Positions 24,782 to 30,695 of a stretch of DNA of 38,724 bases are shown in pieces. The notes beneath the pieces were generated by a model. It searched no databases and was not told the origin of the DNA. It saw only the letters and a program-made list of their open reading frames with translations. Position numbers and translations under genes: made by a program. Source of the stretch: a virus; the IMG/VR virus record IMGVR_UViG_3300044682_000028, positions 1-38,724 of that record. One strand, 5' to 3'. Position 1 is the stretch's first letter; each line of letters starts with the position of its first letter.

Positions 24782-25034
24782 TGGTTGTCTCCAGAATGCG
24801 CTCAACCAACACGCGCGCCTGTTGGTTTAGATCGCGTTGATACGTGTAGTCATTTGTCCCGTCATCGGGCCTGTAGATCCACCCTTTGAGATTGTTGCCT
24901 GGTAGATCAACAGGCCCAACGAAACGCATACTCTTGTCGATTTTCCGCAATCCCCGATTCAGTTCAGAGATTTGCTTGCGCGTCAGTTTTACTTTGATGA
25001 GGCAAACGTAGTGCTCGTGCGAACTCGCGCTCAT
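24771..25034 (-). CDS. Hypothetical protein of low GC content
   Basis: This 87-residue protein (SSHEHYVCLIKVKLTRKQISE, then LNRGLRKIDKSMRFVGPVDL and DGTNDYTYQRDLNQQARVLV) is alpha/beta and basic. One 60-base line within it counts 50 percent GC, so it shares the unusual composition of its downstream partner. The two were probably gained together as one cassette. ATG 25034 is taken; the longer frame upstream lies inside the Gp157 gene. The pairing suggests a two-gene accessory unit such as an anti-defence or toxin pair, but no signature supports either. Confidence 0.7.
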   Translation of the reverse strand: MSASSHEHYVCLIKVKLTRKQISELNRGLRKIDKSMRFVGPVDLPGNNLKGWIYRPDDGTNDYTYQRDLNQQARVLVERILETTNVR

Positions 25035-25038
25035 TTTG

Positions 25039-25548
25039 TTAGCTCCTGATGAGTGAAATTTTGCTTGAGAGTCGGCAACCCCATGCGGCCGGGTCGGCGT
25101 CTTCGAGCGCGGCAAGCGCGCGTTTGATCGCGACTTTGTCGGGCGTGGCGGGCGGTACTTTCGGCGTGTTGAAATAGGCGCGCGGAATGAGCGACTCGTC
25201 GACAATCTCGAGCGCTTCCGCGGCCGTTTGCAGGCGCATGGCGCAACGCACGCCGTTGACGCTCTTCAATCCGGCCGCGTCCATGCGCCGGATGATCTCG
25301 TCTTCTAAGCGCGCAATGCGGGCGCACGTTACGGCTTTCAGGCGCTGAAAGGTTTTGATTTCGGCGGCGTATTCGGCGGTACGCTTTTCGAGCGCCTCGA
25401 GCAAGCGGTTAGCCTGCTCGACTTTGTATTTGAGTCGCGATTCGGCGGCGCGCTCGTCGTTCGCGGCGGCTTTGCGCTCGACGATCGACGCGGGGCGCGG
25501 GGCGGCGAATAGCGCAAGGTTTGCGTACGCGCTTTTCGGGAGTGCCAT
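25039..25548 (-). CDS. Gp157-family protein
   Basis: This 169-residue protein matches the siphovirus Gp157 family. The core is a long coiled coil (about 35-90: SRLKYKVEQANRLLEALEKR, then LEDEIIRRMDAAGLKSVNG). A beta segment follows (VRCAMRLQTAAEALEIVDES), then IPRAYFNTPKVPPATPDKVAIKRAL. The last positions (AWGCRLSSKISLIRS) match the GxxLxxxxSLxIR end seen in the family. Members lie in early recombination/replication regions, often near SSB or annealing proteins; the exact role is unclear. It starts at ATG 25548, directly after the Pro-rich gene. Confidence 0.82.
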   Translation of the reverse strand: MALPKSAYANLALFAAPRPASIVERKAAANDERAAESRLKYKVEQANRLLEALEKRTAEYAAEIKTFQRLKAVTCARIARLEDEIIRRMDAAGLKSVNGVRCAMRLQTAAEALEIVDESLIPRAYFNTPKVPPATPDKVAIKRALAALEDADPAAWGCRLSSKISLIRS

Positions 25549-26292
25549 CTAGCGACCTTCCTTCGACGCGCTGATTCGCAACGTCAGCGCACAAGCGCGT
25601 AAGCTTTCCTCGCTCAAGACAAACGGCCGGCCGCGATGGGCGGCGTACGCTTCCAGGTTCACGACGGCGTCAAAGGCGTCTTTCAGGGAGATGAAGAGCA
25701 AGTGCGCGGGGCTGGCGGCTTCCATCGCGATCGGCGGGGTGAAAGCGGCGGCGGGCGCTTTCGTCGTGGGAGCGGGCGCGGCGAAGCTCTGCTGCTCGGG
25801 CTGGCGGGCGGCGGCGCCACGCTGGTAGCCGTTGGCGTTCGGCGCCGGCTTGTCGAGATTCTTCGGGTAGCGTGGCGCCTCGTTCTCTTCGTCCCAAGTC
25901 GGAAGCGGCGCCTCGGGCTGGAAGTAGGTGGGCGGCGGCGGCGCGGGCTGGCGCTCGCGGGGGGCGTAGACGGGCTGCGGCGCTAACAGGCGCGAGGGCG
26001 GCGCGGGCGTCTCGGATCCTCCGGTGACGCGGTGTACGGTGTAGATCTGCCGGCCGTTCGCGACGGTCTTCAGCAGTTCGATGGTTTCCCCGCGCTCGAT
26101 GCGGGCATTCCGAATCGCGATGTCGCCCTCGGGGGCTAAATAGAGATTCGAAGACTGGCCGTCGATGATCGCGGTATAGCGATACTCAATTCCACCGGGG
26201 GCGTAGTCCGATTTGACCTGGGTTCCGCTGTCTTCGAGCGTCGCGACGAGCGCAACGTTTGTCATGGGTTTGCAATTCGGCTTTCGGGCCAT
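25549..26292 (-). CDS. Pro-rich early protein, possible single-strand DNA-binding role
   Basis: This 247-residue protein has three parts. Residues 10-92 are beta-rich (VALVATLEDSGTQVKSDYAP, then YRYTAIIDGQSSNLYLAPEG and RQIYTVHRVTG) and could form an OB-like barrel. Residues 95-185 are a Pro/Ala/Gln-rich linker. Residues 195-247 are helical (AHLLFISLKDAFDAVVNLEA, then LSEESLRACALTLRISA). It is paired with a Gp157 gene, where phages often have an SSB or annealing protein. That context suggests, but does not prove, ssDNA binding. ATG 26292 is preceded by AAGGAG at a long spacing of 12. The ORF continues upstream inside the zinc protein gene, which is ignored. Confidence 0.7.
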   Translation of the reverse strand: MARKPNCKPMTNVALVATLEDSGTQVKSDYAPGGIEYRYTAIIDGQSSNLYLAPEGDIAIRNARIERGETIELLKTVANGRQIYTVHRVTGGSETPAPPSRLLAPQPVYAPRERQPAPPPPTYFQPEAPLPTWDEENEAPRYPKNLDKPAPNANGYQRGAAARQPEQQSFAAPAPTTKAPAAAFTPPIAMEAASPAHLLFISLKDAFDAVVNLEAYAAHRGRPFVLSEESLRACALTLRISASKEGR

Positions 26293-26296
26293 GGGG

Positions 26297-26581
26297 TTAA
26301 GCAGCTCCTTGATTGGTTTTGACTGGGTAGACGCTGGCGGCGGCTTTGCGGCTGACGCGGCAAGCGGCGCACACCTCACCGCCGTGAAATGGCTCGACGT
26401 GCTCTTCGCAGAAGAGCTCGCCACATCCGACACACTCATGCGTGCAATCGCTACATAGGTATTGATGCGAGCAACCGGGCGCGCTGCATTCGCTCGCCAG
26501 GTCGTTCGCGCCGTCCATCGCGCAACCTCCCATCGAGCATTCCGCTTTCGTTTCGTAGGGGCTGTTCGGTCCGGCGTTCAT
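26297..26581 (-). CDS. Multi-zinc cluster protein, first gene of leftward operon
   Basis: This 94-residue protein has 13 Cys and several His in its middle (ECSMGGCAMDG, ECSAPGCSHQYLCSDC, ECVGCGELFCEEHVEPFHGG, VCAACR). The pattern resembles RING, B-box or ZZ-like treble-clef clusters binding two or three zinc ions. The start at ATG 26581 is preferred over one at 26608 for a specific reason. A -35/-10 pair (26588-26616) ends six bases before 26581, and there is no ribosome site at either. The mRNA would then be leaderless. As the first gene of its operon it may be a regulator or a host-takeover protein; no family is certain. Confidence 0.75.
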   Translation of the reverse strand: MNAGPNSPYETKAECSMGGCAMDGANDLASECSAPGCSHQYLCSDCTHECVGCGELFCEEHVEPFHGGEVCAACRVSRKAAASVYPVKTNQGAA

Positions 26582-26587
26582 GTATTT

Positions 26588-26616
26588 AGTATGCGTGCTG
26601 GCTTGCATCGAGTCAA
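26588..26616 (-). promoter_or_regulatory. Leftward promoter, leaderless, with ACGCAT overlapping -10
   Basis: Read on the - strand: TTGACT (complement of 26611-26616), 17 bases, then CATACT (complement of 26588-26593). The ATG of the zinc protein (26581) lies six bases further. The word ACGCAT (26591-26596) overlaps the -10 box, so a protein bound there would block the promoter. Confidence 0.6.
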
Positions 26617-26641
26617 TGCGCGAAGCCTAAGTTTAGTTTGC

Positions 26642-26702
26642 TTGCTAGTCGGTACGCATGACGGTATACGTCTTTGCTAACAGGCACGCATGATACTATG
26701 TA
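26642..26702 (+). promoter_or_regulatory. Two tandem rightward promoter-like units with identical inner motif
   Basis: TTGCTA at 26642-26647 and TATACG at 26665-26670 are 17 bases apart. A second TTGCTA at 26674-26679 and TATGTA at 26697-26702 are also 17 apart. The units are offset by 32 bases, three helical turns. Each holds ACGCATG at the same place in the spacer (from 26654 and from 26686). They lie between divergent leftward and rightward genes and look like promoter-operators bound by one regulator. Confidence 0.6.
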
Positions 26703-26708
26703 GGCGCA

Positions 26709-26870
26709 TTGGCGAAGAAGAAATACACCACGATTCAGGAGATGGCGACGGCGGGCGGCAAAGCGCGCGCTAAGTCGATGACGAAAGAGGAGCGCTCGGC
26801 AGGCGCCAAGAAAGCGGCCAACGCTCGTTGGGCTGCGCTGAAAGAAAAGAAGGGAAAAGGCGCCAAGTAA
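26709..26870 (+). CDS. Small basic protein, first rightward gene
   Basis: This 53-residue protein is very basic (KKKYTTIQEMATAGGKARA, then MTKEERSAGAKKAANARWAA and a Lys-rich end). The KAANARW-type motif recurs in small phage and plasmid proteins that are thought to bind DNA. It starts at TTG 26709, exactly six bases after the -10-like TATGTA (26697-26702), with no ribosome site, so translation may begin on a leaderless mRNA. An internal ATG at 26742 is too close to its GGAG to be better. As the first gene right of the operators it is a candidate regulator of the lysogeny or late switch. Confidence 0.65.
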   Translation: MAKKKYTTIQEMATAGGKARAKSMTKEERSAGAKKAANARWAALKEKKGKGAK

Positions 26871-26891
26871 GGCGGAAGTTCCTAGCGATTG

Positions 26892-26918
26892 ATGCGTGCT
26901 AGCAAGTATAATTAATAT
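26892..26918 (+). promoter_or_regulatory. Consensus -10 box directly before a leaderless gene
   Basis: TATAAT (26907-26912) is a perfect -10 box, followed by six bases and then ATG 26919. No good -35 lies 16-18 bases upstream. Instead the motif in reverse orientation, ATGCGT (26892-26897) plus gctagcaa (26898-26905), abuts the -10. This may be an activator-dependent or repressed promoter. Confidence 0.6.
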
Positions 26919-27152
26919 ATGACAGACGTGCAACTCTATTTCGCGGTCGGGCTTCCCTGCTTCACCATCCTGATGAGTCTCGGCGTGCAATTCGTGGGCT
27001 TTCGGGATTTCCGGCTCGAGATGCGCGATCTGCGGCAAGAGCTGCGCGAATTTCGCACTGAAGTGCGTACCGCGCTCGACGTGCTCACCGGCAAGATCGG
27101 CGAAATGGACACGCGGCTGGCGGTACTCGAAGACAGGGGCGCGGGTAAATGA
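26919..27152 (+). CDS. Small membrane protein with coiled-coil tail
   Basis: This 77-residue protein has one N-terminal membrane segment (about 5-27: LYFAVGLPCFTILMSLGVQFV) and then a charged heptad-like helix (DFRLEMRDLRQELREFRTEV, then LTGKIGEMDTRLAVLED). There is no ribosome site; the ATG lies six bases after a perfect TATAAT, so the mRNA is probably leaderless. Small proteins of this shape occur near phage control regions and in lysis modules. Superinfection exclusion or a holin-like role are both possible; neither is shown. Confidence 0.75.
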   Translation: MTDVQLYFAVGLPCFTILMSLGVQFVGFRDFRLEMRDLRQELREFRTEVRTALDVLTGKIGEMDTRLAVLEDRGAGK

Positions 27153-27171
27153 AGAGCGCGAACATGAAGGT

Positions 27172-27411
27172 ATGACCGACCCGGAGCGCTTAGACGCCTT
27201 GCGCCAGCATCTCGTGGGGCATAGCTACGGCTCCGCGTTTCACGCCGTCACGACGCCGGACGGCTACGCCTCATTGCGCGATTACCTGCTGCGCACGCGC
27301 GTCGTCGAGTTTCACCGGCTGCCGCTCTCCGACAGTGAACCCTTCGTGCTCGACTTACACTTCTACGGCGAGTCGTTTGAAGCGGCGGTCGACACACTGC
27401 CGGTGCGCTGA
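27172..27411 (+). CDS. Small hypothetical alpha/beta protein
   Basis: This 79-residue protein (TDPERLDALRQHLVGHSYGS, then TPDGYASLRDYLLRTRVVEF and LDLHFYGESFEAAVDTLPV) seems a compact helix-strand protein. AAGG lies shortly before ATG 27172. It follows the membrane protein gene by 19 bases and is probably cotranscribed with it. I know no family. Codon use matches its neighbours, and the ordered hydrophobic pattern supports a real gene. Confidence 0.65.
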   Translation: MTDPERLDALRQHLVGHSYGSAFHAVTTPDGYASLRDYLLRTRVVEFHRLPLSDSEPFVLDLHFYGESFEAAVDTLPVR

Positions 27412-27423
27412 GACGCTGAAGGA

Positions 27424-28029
27424 GTGAAGTCTTCCCTTCTCTTCTTGGCGTGGGCGCTGTGCGCGCGCGGCCAAACGTCGCCGGCTGCCGCGGCGACTTC
27501 GATCACGATCGCCGTCAACATTCCGGTCACAACCGGGCCGGCGCAAACCATCCAAGTGTCCATCCCTCTCCAGACTCTCGCGAACGCGCTGGCGCCGCTA
27601 CTGCCGGCCGCGCTCTCGGTGCCTCCCTTCTCGCTCGGCAATTCGGGCGCGCTGTGGTGGGTCGACCGCAACGGGGTAAACCCTCCGCAAGCGGGCGCCG
27701 GGCCTTTCGTACTGGATATTTTGCCGTTAGTGGTGCCGCGGCTCACGGCCGTAAATCAATTCGCGGGGCTGCAGCTGTTTCACGGCGGCGTCGAATTGCA
27801 GGACGGCACCATCACGACGGGCTACGCCGATGGCGAGACGCCGGCCGGCCTGGTGGACGGGAAGAACGCGGCGTTTACGCTGGCGCATGCGCCGGTCGCG
27901 GCGCCGGCGCTTTTCCTGAATGGGCTGCTGCAGCGCACGCCGGCCGATTACAAGCTGACGGGCGCGGCGCTGGTGTTCGCGGCGGCGCCGGATCCCGCGG
28001 CGACGATTACGGTGTTCTATCGCTGGTAG
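27424..28029 (+). CDS. Exported protein with a phage fibre-type C-terminal domain
   Basis: This 201-residue protein begins with a Sec-type signal (KSSLLFLAWALCARGQTS, cleavage near residues 16-22). The middle is Pro/Thr/Ala-rich. The end (VDGKNAAFTLAHAPVAAPAL, then FLNGLLQRTPADYKLTGAAL and ATITVFYRW) is a small beta module found at the ends of many phage fibres and host surface proteins. It starts at GTG 27424, which overlaps a GAAGGAG sequence. A second exported protein lies next to coat (2385). An exported phage protein in front of the terminase genes suggests a role in the host envelope, for example receptor masking. This is inference. Confidence 0.7.
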   Translation: MKSSLLFLAWALCARGQTSPAAAATSITIAVNIPVTTGPAQTIQVSIPLQTLANALAPLLPAALSVPPFSLGNSGALWWVDRNGVNPPQAGAGPFVLDILPLVVPRLTAVNQFAGLQLFHGGVELQDGTITTGYADGETPAGLVDGKNAAFTLAHAPVAAPALFLNGLLQRTPADYKLTGAALVFAAAPDPAATITVFYRW

Positions 28030-28041
28030 CGCGGCGCGTCT

Positions 28042-28437
28042 TCACGTGATCGTCACACCATTCAGACCGATGGCGGCGTTCGCGGTTGCGGTTGCTTCCC
28101 GAATCAGGCGAATCGCGGCGCTGCGATCGGCGCACGCCGGGCAGGCCTGCAGGATCAGGCGCGCGAAGTCGAGGGCGCCGTGACTCACGGCCTCCATTTT
28201 CGCCTGCTGCGTCCCCGAAATGTCGTGAGAGGAGAACACCTCGGCCAAAAGGGCTTCTTGTTCGGTCGGCAACGCCGAGAAGACGAAACCGCGCGGCATG
28301 GTCTGCGCGCCGGCCGGGTGCGGGCGTTCCGGTTCGGGCTGCGTTTTCGGGCTGGCGGCGTCGTTGCCACGGTAGCCGAGAGAACCCGCGGCGGCGGCGG
28401 GCGGCGTAGTGCGTTTCTGAGTCGTCGAGTCGCTCAT
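28042..28437 (-). CDS. Acb2/Tad1-hairpin-like protein, possible cyclic-nucleotide sponge
   Basis: This 131-residue protein has an N-terminal Pro/Ala-rich extension (1-52) and a helical C-terminal domain. The core (about 76-128: SGTQQAKMEAVSHGALDFAR, then CPACADRSAAIRLIREATAT and ANAAIGLNG) has the pattern of the Acb2/Tad1 hairpin family: a helix, CPxxxDRS, AxxxxREA and TANAAI. Characterised members bind cyclic oligonucleotides and so block CBASS or Thoeris immunity. I recognise the family by eye only, and cannot check the pocket. It is a - strand gene among late + strand genes, preceded by an HTH gene whose stop it overlaps by four bases. Confidence 0.6.
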   Translation of the reverse strand: MSDSTTQKRTTPPAAAAGSLGYRGNDAASPKTQPEPERPHPAGAQTMPRGFVFSALPTEQEALLAEVFSSHDISGTQQAKMEAVSHGALDFARLILQACPACADRSAAIRLIREATATANAAIGLNGVTIT

Positions 28438-28631
28438 GTGGGGAGTGTACCGCCTAAACCCTTTGTTTGTCGTCGGCAGTCCCTCCGGTAGCGCTCGTGC
28501 TCGCGCTGGCGGTACGCCTCGACGGCCGCGGCTGTGGCCTCTAAAGGTTTGCCCGTGTGGGGTGAGTCAATCTGTCCTGACGTCATCAGGCGTTGAGCGG
28601 TGCGCGTTGACACGCCTAGGACTTGTGCCAC
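28434..28631 (-). CDS. Small HTH protein upstream of the Acb2-like gene
   Basis: This protein of about 65 residues is a single MerR/excisionase-type helix-turn-helix (VAQVLGVSTRTAQRLMTSGQ, then IDSPHTGKPLEATAAAVEAY) with a basic end. GTG 28631 is the first usual start. An in-frame CTG at 28646 would restore a more typical LTPKEVAQ beginning, and a stop (28652) lies just above it, so the real start may be CTG. Its stop overlaps the next ATG (28437). The pair forms a two-gene - strand unit, and by analogy with anti-CRISPR-associated regulators it may control the unit. Confidence 0.7.
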   Translation of the reverse strand: MAQVLGVSTRTAQRLMTSGQIDSPHTGKPLEATAAAVEAYRQREHERYRRDCRRQTKGLGGTLPT

Positions 28632-28863
28632 TTCTTTCGGGGTCAGAAATTAATAGCCGAAATTGCCACATGCGATTAGGCAGCGTGTTCGCCTCCTATT
28701 TTCCCTCTATTTGGAGTAATTCGAGCAACATTACGCGCCATACGCGCCATACGCGCCAAATGTTTTGCCGCGGCCGGCGCCGGGCGCATGCTCAAATTGC
28801 GGCGCGAGACACCACTTACTCCCCTTTTCCTTGGCATTCGGTCCTCGGCGCCGCGGCTCTCCC
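28632..28863. other. Intergenic stretch with a 9-bp triple repeat
   Basis: This gap divides the leftward HTH gene from rightward genes, so it must hold divergent promoters. None is clear. The word tacgcgcca occurs three times without a gap (28732-28758). The first part (28,650-28,730) is relatively A+T-rich. A - strand frame through the repeats gives Met-Ala-Arg repeats and is not judged a gene. Confidence 0.5.
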
Positions 28864-28965
28864 GTGAGTTTCCGCGGGCTGCGGCTCTTATGCCTGCGCT
28901 ATCTTCTGGCCGCGGCGTGCCTGCTTTCAGCTTTGACGGTCGGCGCCTCCGCAATTATTCGGTGA
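28864..28965 (+). CDS. Tiny membrane peptide
   Basis: This 33-residue frame starts at GTG 28864 and has one hydrophobic stretch (LLCLRYLLAAACLLSALTVG) after a basic start, like a small membrane peptide or a signal sequence. Its stop overlaps the GTG of the next gene (GTGA at 28962-28965), the coupling style used across this genome. No ribosome site is obvious. It could be a holin-like or leader peptide. Support comes from the overlap and the hydrophobic segment only. Confidence 0.4.
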   Translation: MSFRGLRLLCLRYLLAAACLLSALTVGASAIIR

Positions 28966-29216
28966 AAGCCTGCCTGCATCTCGAAGGGCTTTCGCTCGTG
29001 ACGGTCCGGCGAAATATACACGGGTCTCCTCGCTCGCTGCATTTTCGCGACGCCACGGGCGGAAGTCCGATGCGCGCCACGGCGAAGCTGGGGCAGCGCT
29101 ACTCGTTTCAGGTGCGCGTCGGCGACGACACGCGCTGCTGGACGCACAAAGAGCTCGATACGGGCCGCGGAATGTTTCAAAGCGTGCTGGTTGGCGCTAT
29201 TTCACAGGAGTCTTAA
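28962..29216 (+). CDS. Hypothetical protein before terminase genes
   Basis: This 84-residue protein (KACLHLEGLSLVTVRRNIHG, then SLHFRDATGGSPMRATAKLG and SFQVRVGDDTRCWTHKELDT) looks beta-rich. It starts at GTG 28962, overlapping the stop of the tiny membrane peptide. An AGGAG for the following gene lies at its very end (29207-29211). No family is known to me. Its place just before the terminase operon may be accidental. Confidence 0.6.
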   Translation: MKACLHLEGLSLVTVRRNIHGSPRSLHFRDATGGSPMRATAKLGQRYSFQVRVGDDTRCWTHKELDTGRGMFQSVLVGAISQES

Positions 29217-29221
29217 CCTTT

Positions 29222-29488
29222 ATGGGCTGGATGAGTTTAGTTTTGGCAATGTTGCAGCTGGCGCCGACGCTGCTGGCGGCGATTACGGACGTAGAAACCA
29301 CGATCAAGGGCGCGCACTTGGGAAAAACCAAGAAAGCGCTCGTGATGGCGGCGGTCTCGACCGCGACGGATCATAAACCGGCGATTCTGCCGGCCGTCTC
29401 CGAGTACATCGATACGGCGGTAACGGCATTAAACGCGGCGTCGGTCTTCACGCACGCGCTCACGACGCCGGCGACTCCCGCGTCCTAA
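29222..29488 (+). CDS. Small helical protein upstream of terminase
   Basis: This 88-residue protein has a hydrophobic N-terminus (about 4-20: MSLVLAMLQLAPTLLAAI) and a helical body (KTKKALVMAAVSTATDHKPA, then AVSEYIDTAVTALNAASVFT). AGGAG at 29207-29211 is ten bases before ATG 29222. The next gene starts directly after its TAA. Similar small proteins often lie beside phage lysis or terminase genes. A membrane-associated role is possible. Confidence 0.75.
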   Translation: MGWMSLVLAMLQLAPTLLAAITDVETTIKGAHLGKTKKALVMAAVSTATDHKPAILPAVSEYIDTAVTALNAASVFTHALTTPATPAS

Positions 29489-30007
29489 GTGTTCGAAGCG
29501 ATCAAGCATCCGCGCAAACGCTGCTTTCTCGGCGCGTATAGCCTTACCGGCAACATCAAATTCGCGGCCGGCTGCGCGGGCGTGCGCCGCGAGCTGCACT
29601 ATGATTGGCGCGCCGCGGATCCCGAGTACGCGGCGGCGTTTCTTCGCGCGAAAGAGATGGCCGGCGACGCGCTCGAGGACGAATGCAAGCGGCGCGCGCA
29701 TAAGGGAACTAAGGAAGTCGTGCTGTACCAGGGGAAGCCGGTCTATCTCGAGAAGGTCTCGGCCGATGGCGTCGTGACGCGCAAGGCGCTCCAGCGCGTG
29801 AAGTATTCCGACTCGATGATGATGTTTTTACTCTCGGGCCTGAAGAGCGAGACGTTCCACGAACGCCGCGAAATCGCGCATTCGGCGCCGGAAGCGATCG
29901 CCCTGAAAGTCGACGTGACACATAAGGCCGATTTGAGCGGCCTCTCTGAAGATGAGCTCTCTTACCTCGAGCGGCTCGCCGCAAAACTTAATTTCTCTAC
30001 TTCGTGA
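29489..30007 (+). CDS. terS: Terminase small subunit
   Basis: This 172-residue protein has the features of a small terminase that recognises the packaging site. An N-terminal helix-turn-helix (about 8-45: KRCFLGAYSLTGNIKFAAGC, then AGVRRELHYDWRAADPEYAA) is followed by FLRAKEMAGDALEDECKRRA and the block YSDSMMMFLLSGLKSETFHE, which is typical of the family in front of its oligomerisation end. It starts at GTG 29489, right after a TAA, and overlaps the large subunit by 56 bases. P22 gp3 has the same genomic place. Confidence 0.85.
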   Translation: MFEAIKHPRKRCFLGAYSLTGNIKFAAGCAGVRRELHYDWRAADPEYAAAFLRAKEMAGDALEDECKRRAHKGTKEVVLYQGKPVYLEKVSADGVVTRKALQRVKYSDSMMMFLLSGLKSETFHERREIAHSAPEAIALKVDVTHKADLSGLSEDELSYLERLAAKLNFSTS

Positions 30008-30695
30008 CGCCGAAGCGGAGCGGCTGCGAAGGACTGGTCGACTCATTGATAGCTACTTTCCCAACACCGGAGAACATCGGCGAGAACGGTACGTCAAACA
30101 TCTGGACTTTTTCAAGGCCGGCGCGACGCACCGAGAACGCCTGTTTATGGCCGGCAATCGCGTCGGCAAGAGTGACACGGGCTGCTACGAAGACACGCTG
30201 CATCTCACCGGCGACTATCCGCACTGGTGGGAAGGCCGGCGCTTTGCGTGTCCGGTAGAGTGCTGGATTGCGGGCGAGACCAATCTCACCGTGCGCGACA
30301 TTCTCCAGAAGAAGCTGCTCGGCGCCTGGGGCTCATTTGGCACGGGGATGATTCCGCGCGACGCGATCGTGCATTGGACGGCCAAGCGCGGCGTTGCGGA
30401 TTCGGTGGATACCGTTTTCGTGCGGTCTCTCAATGGTGGGGTCTCGAGCTTATCGTTCAAGAGTTACGCGGAAGGGCGCCAAAACTTTCAGGGCACGGCG
30501 AAACACGTCATTCACTTCGACGAAGAGCCCAGTCAAGAAACGTATATCGAGGCTTTGCTGCGCACCATGATCGTGCCCGGCTGTGACACGGGCGGCTTGA
30601 TGATGGTCACATTTACACCCATAGAAGGTTGGTCGACATTGATAGAAGACTTCCTCGCCGGCGTCGAGTCTCAGAACGCCGCGCCGAGTGAATAG
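29952..30695 (+). CDS. terL: Terminase large subunit, ATPase half (split gene)
   Basis: This 247-residue protein is only the N-terminal motor domain of a large terminase, the ATPase that pumps DNA into the head. It shows the Walker A motif at 67-74 (AGNRVGKS), Walker B at about 185-192 (HVIHFDEE) and the coupling motif at 220-223 (TFTP). A KHLDFFKAGATHRERLF block precedes the P-loop, as in relatives. A stop follows at the point where other terminases enter a linker to the nuclease. The nuclease half is encoded alone 4 kb away (34686-35408); together they give 487 residues, a full-length terminase. The start ATG 29952 has GAAG next to it and lies inside terS. Confidence 0.92.
   Translation: MSSLTSSGSPQNLISLLRDAEAERLRRTGRLIDSYFPNTGEHRRERYVKHLDFFKAGATHRERLFMAGNRVGKSDTGCYEDTLHLTGDYPHWWEGRRFACPVECWIAGETNLTVRDILQKKLLGAWGSFGTGMIPRDAIVHWTAKRGVADSVDTVFVRSLNGGVSSLSFKSYAEGRQNFQGTAKHVIHFDEEPSQETYIEALLRTMIVPGCDTGGLMMVTFTPIEGWSTLIEDFLAGVESQNAAPSE

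Noticed and set aside
24213-24889. + strand frames opposite the 24156 and 24536 genes
   Set aside because: The - strand genes have ribosome sites, overlaps and Cys motifs; the + frames have none.
28676-28954. - strand frame with Met-Ala-Arg repeats
   Set aside because: It is created by the 9-bp DNA repeat, has no ribosome site, and overlaps + strand genes with coupling overlaps.
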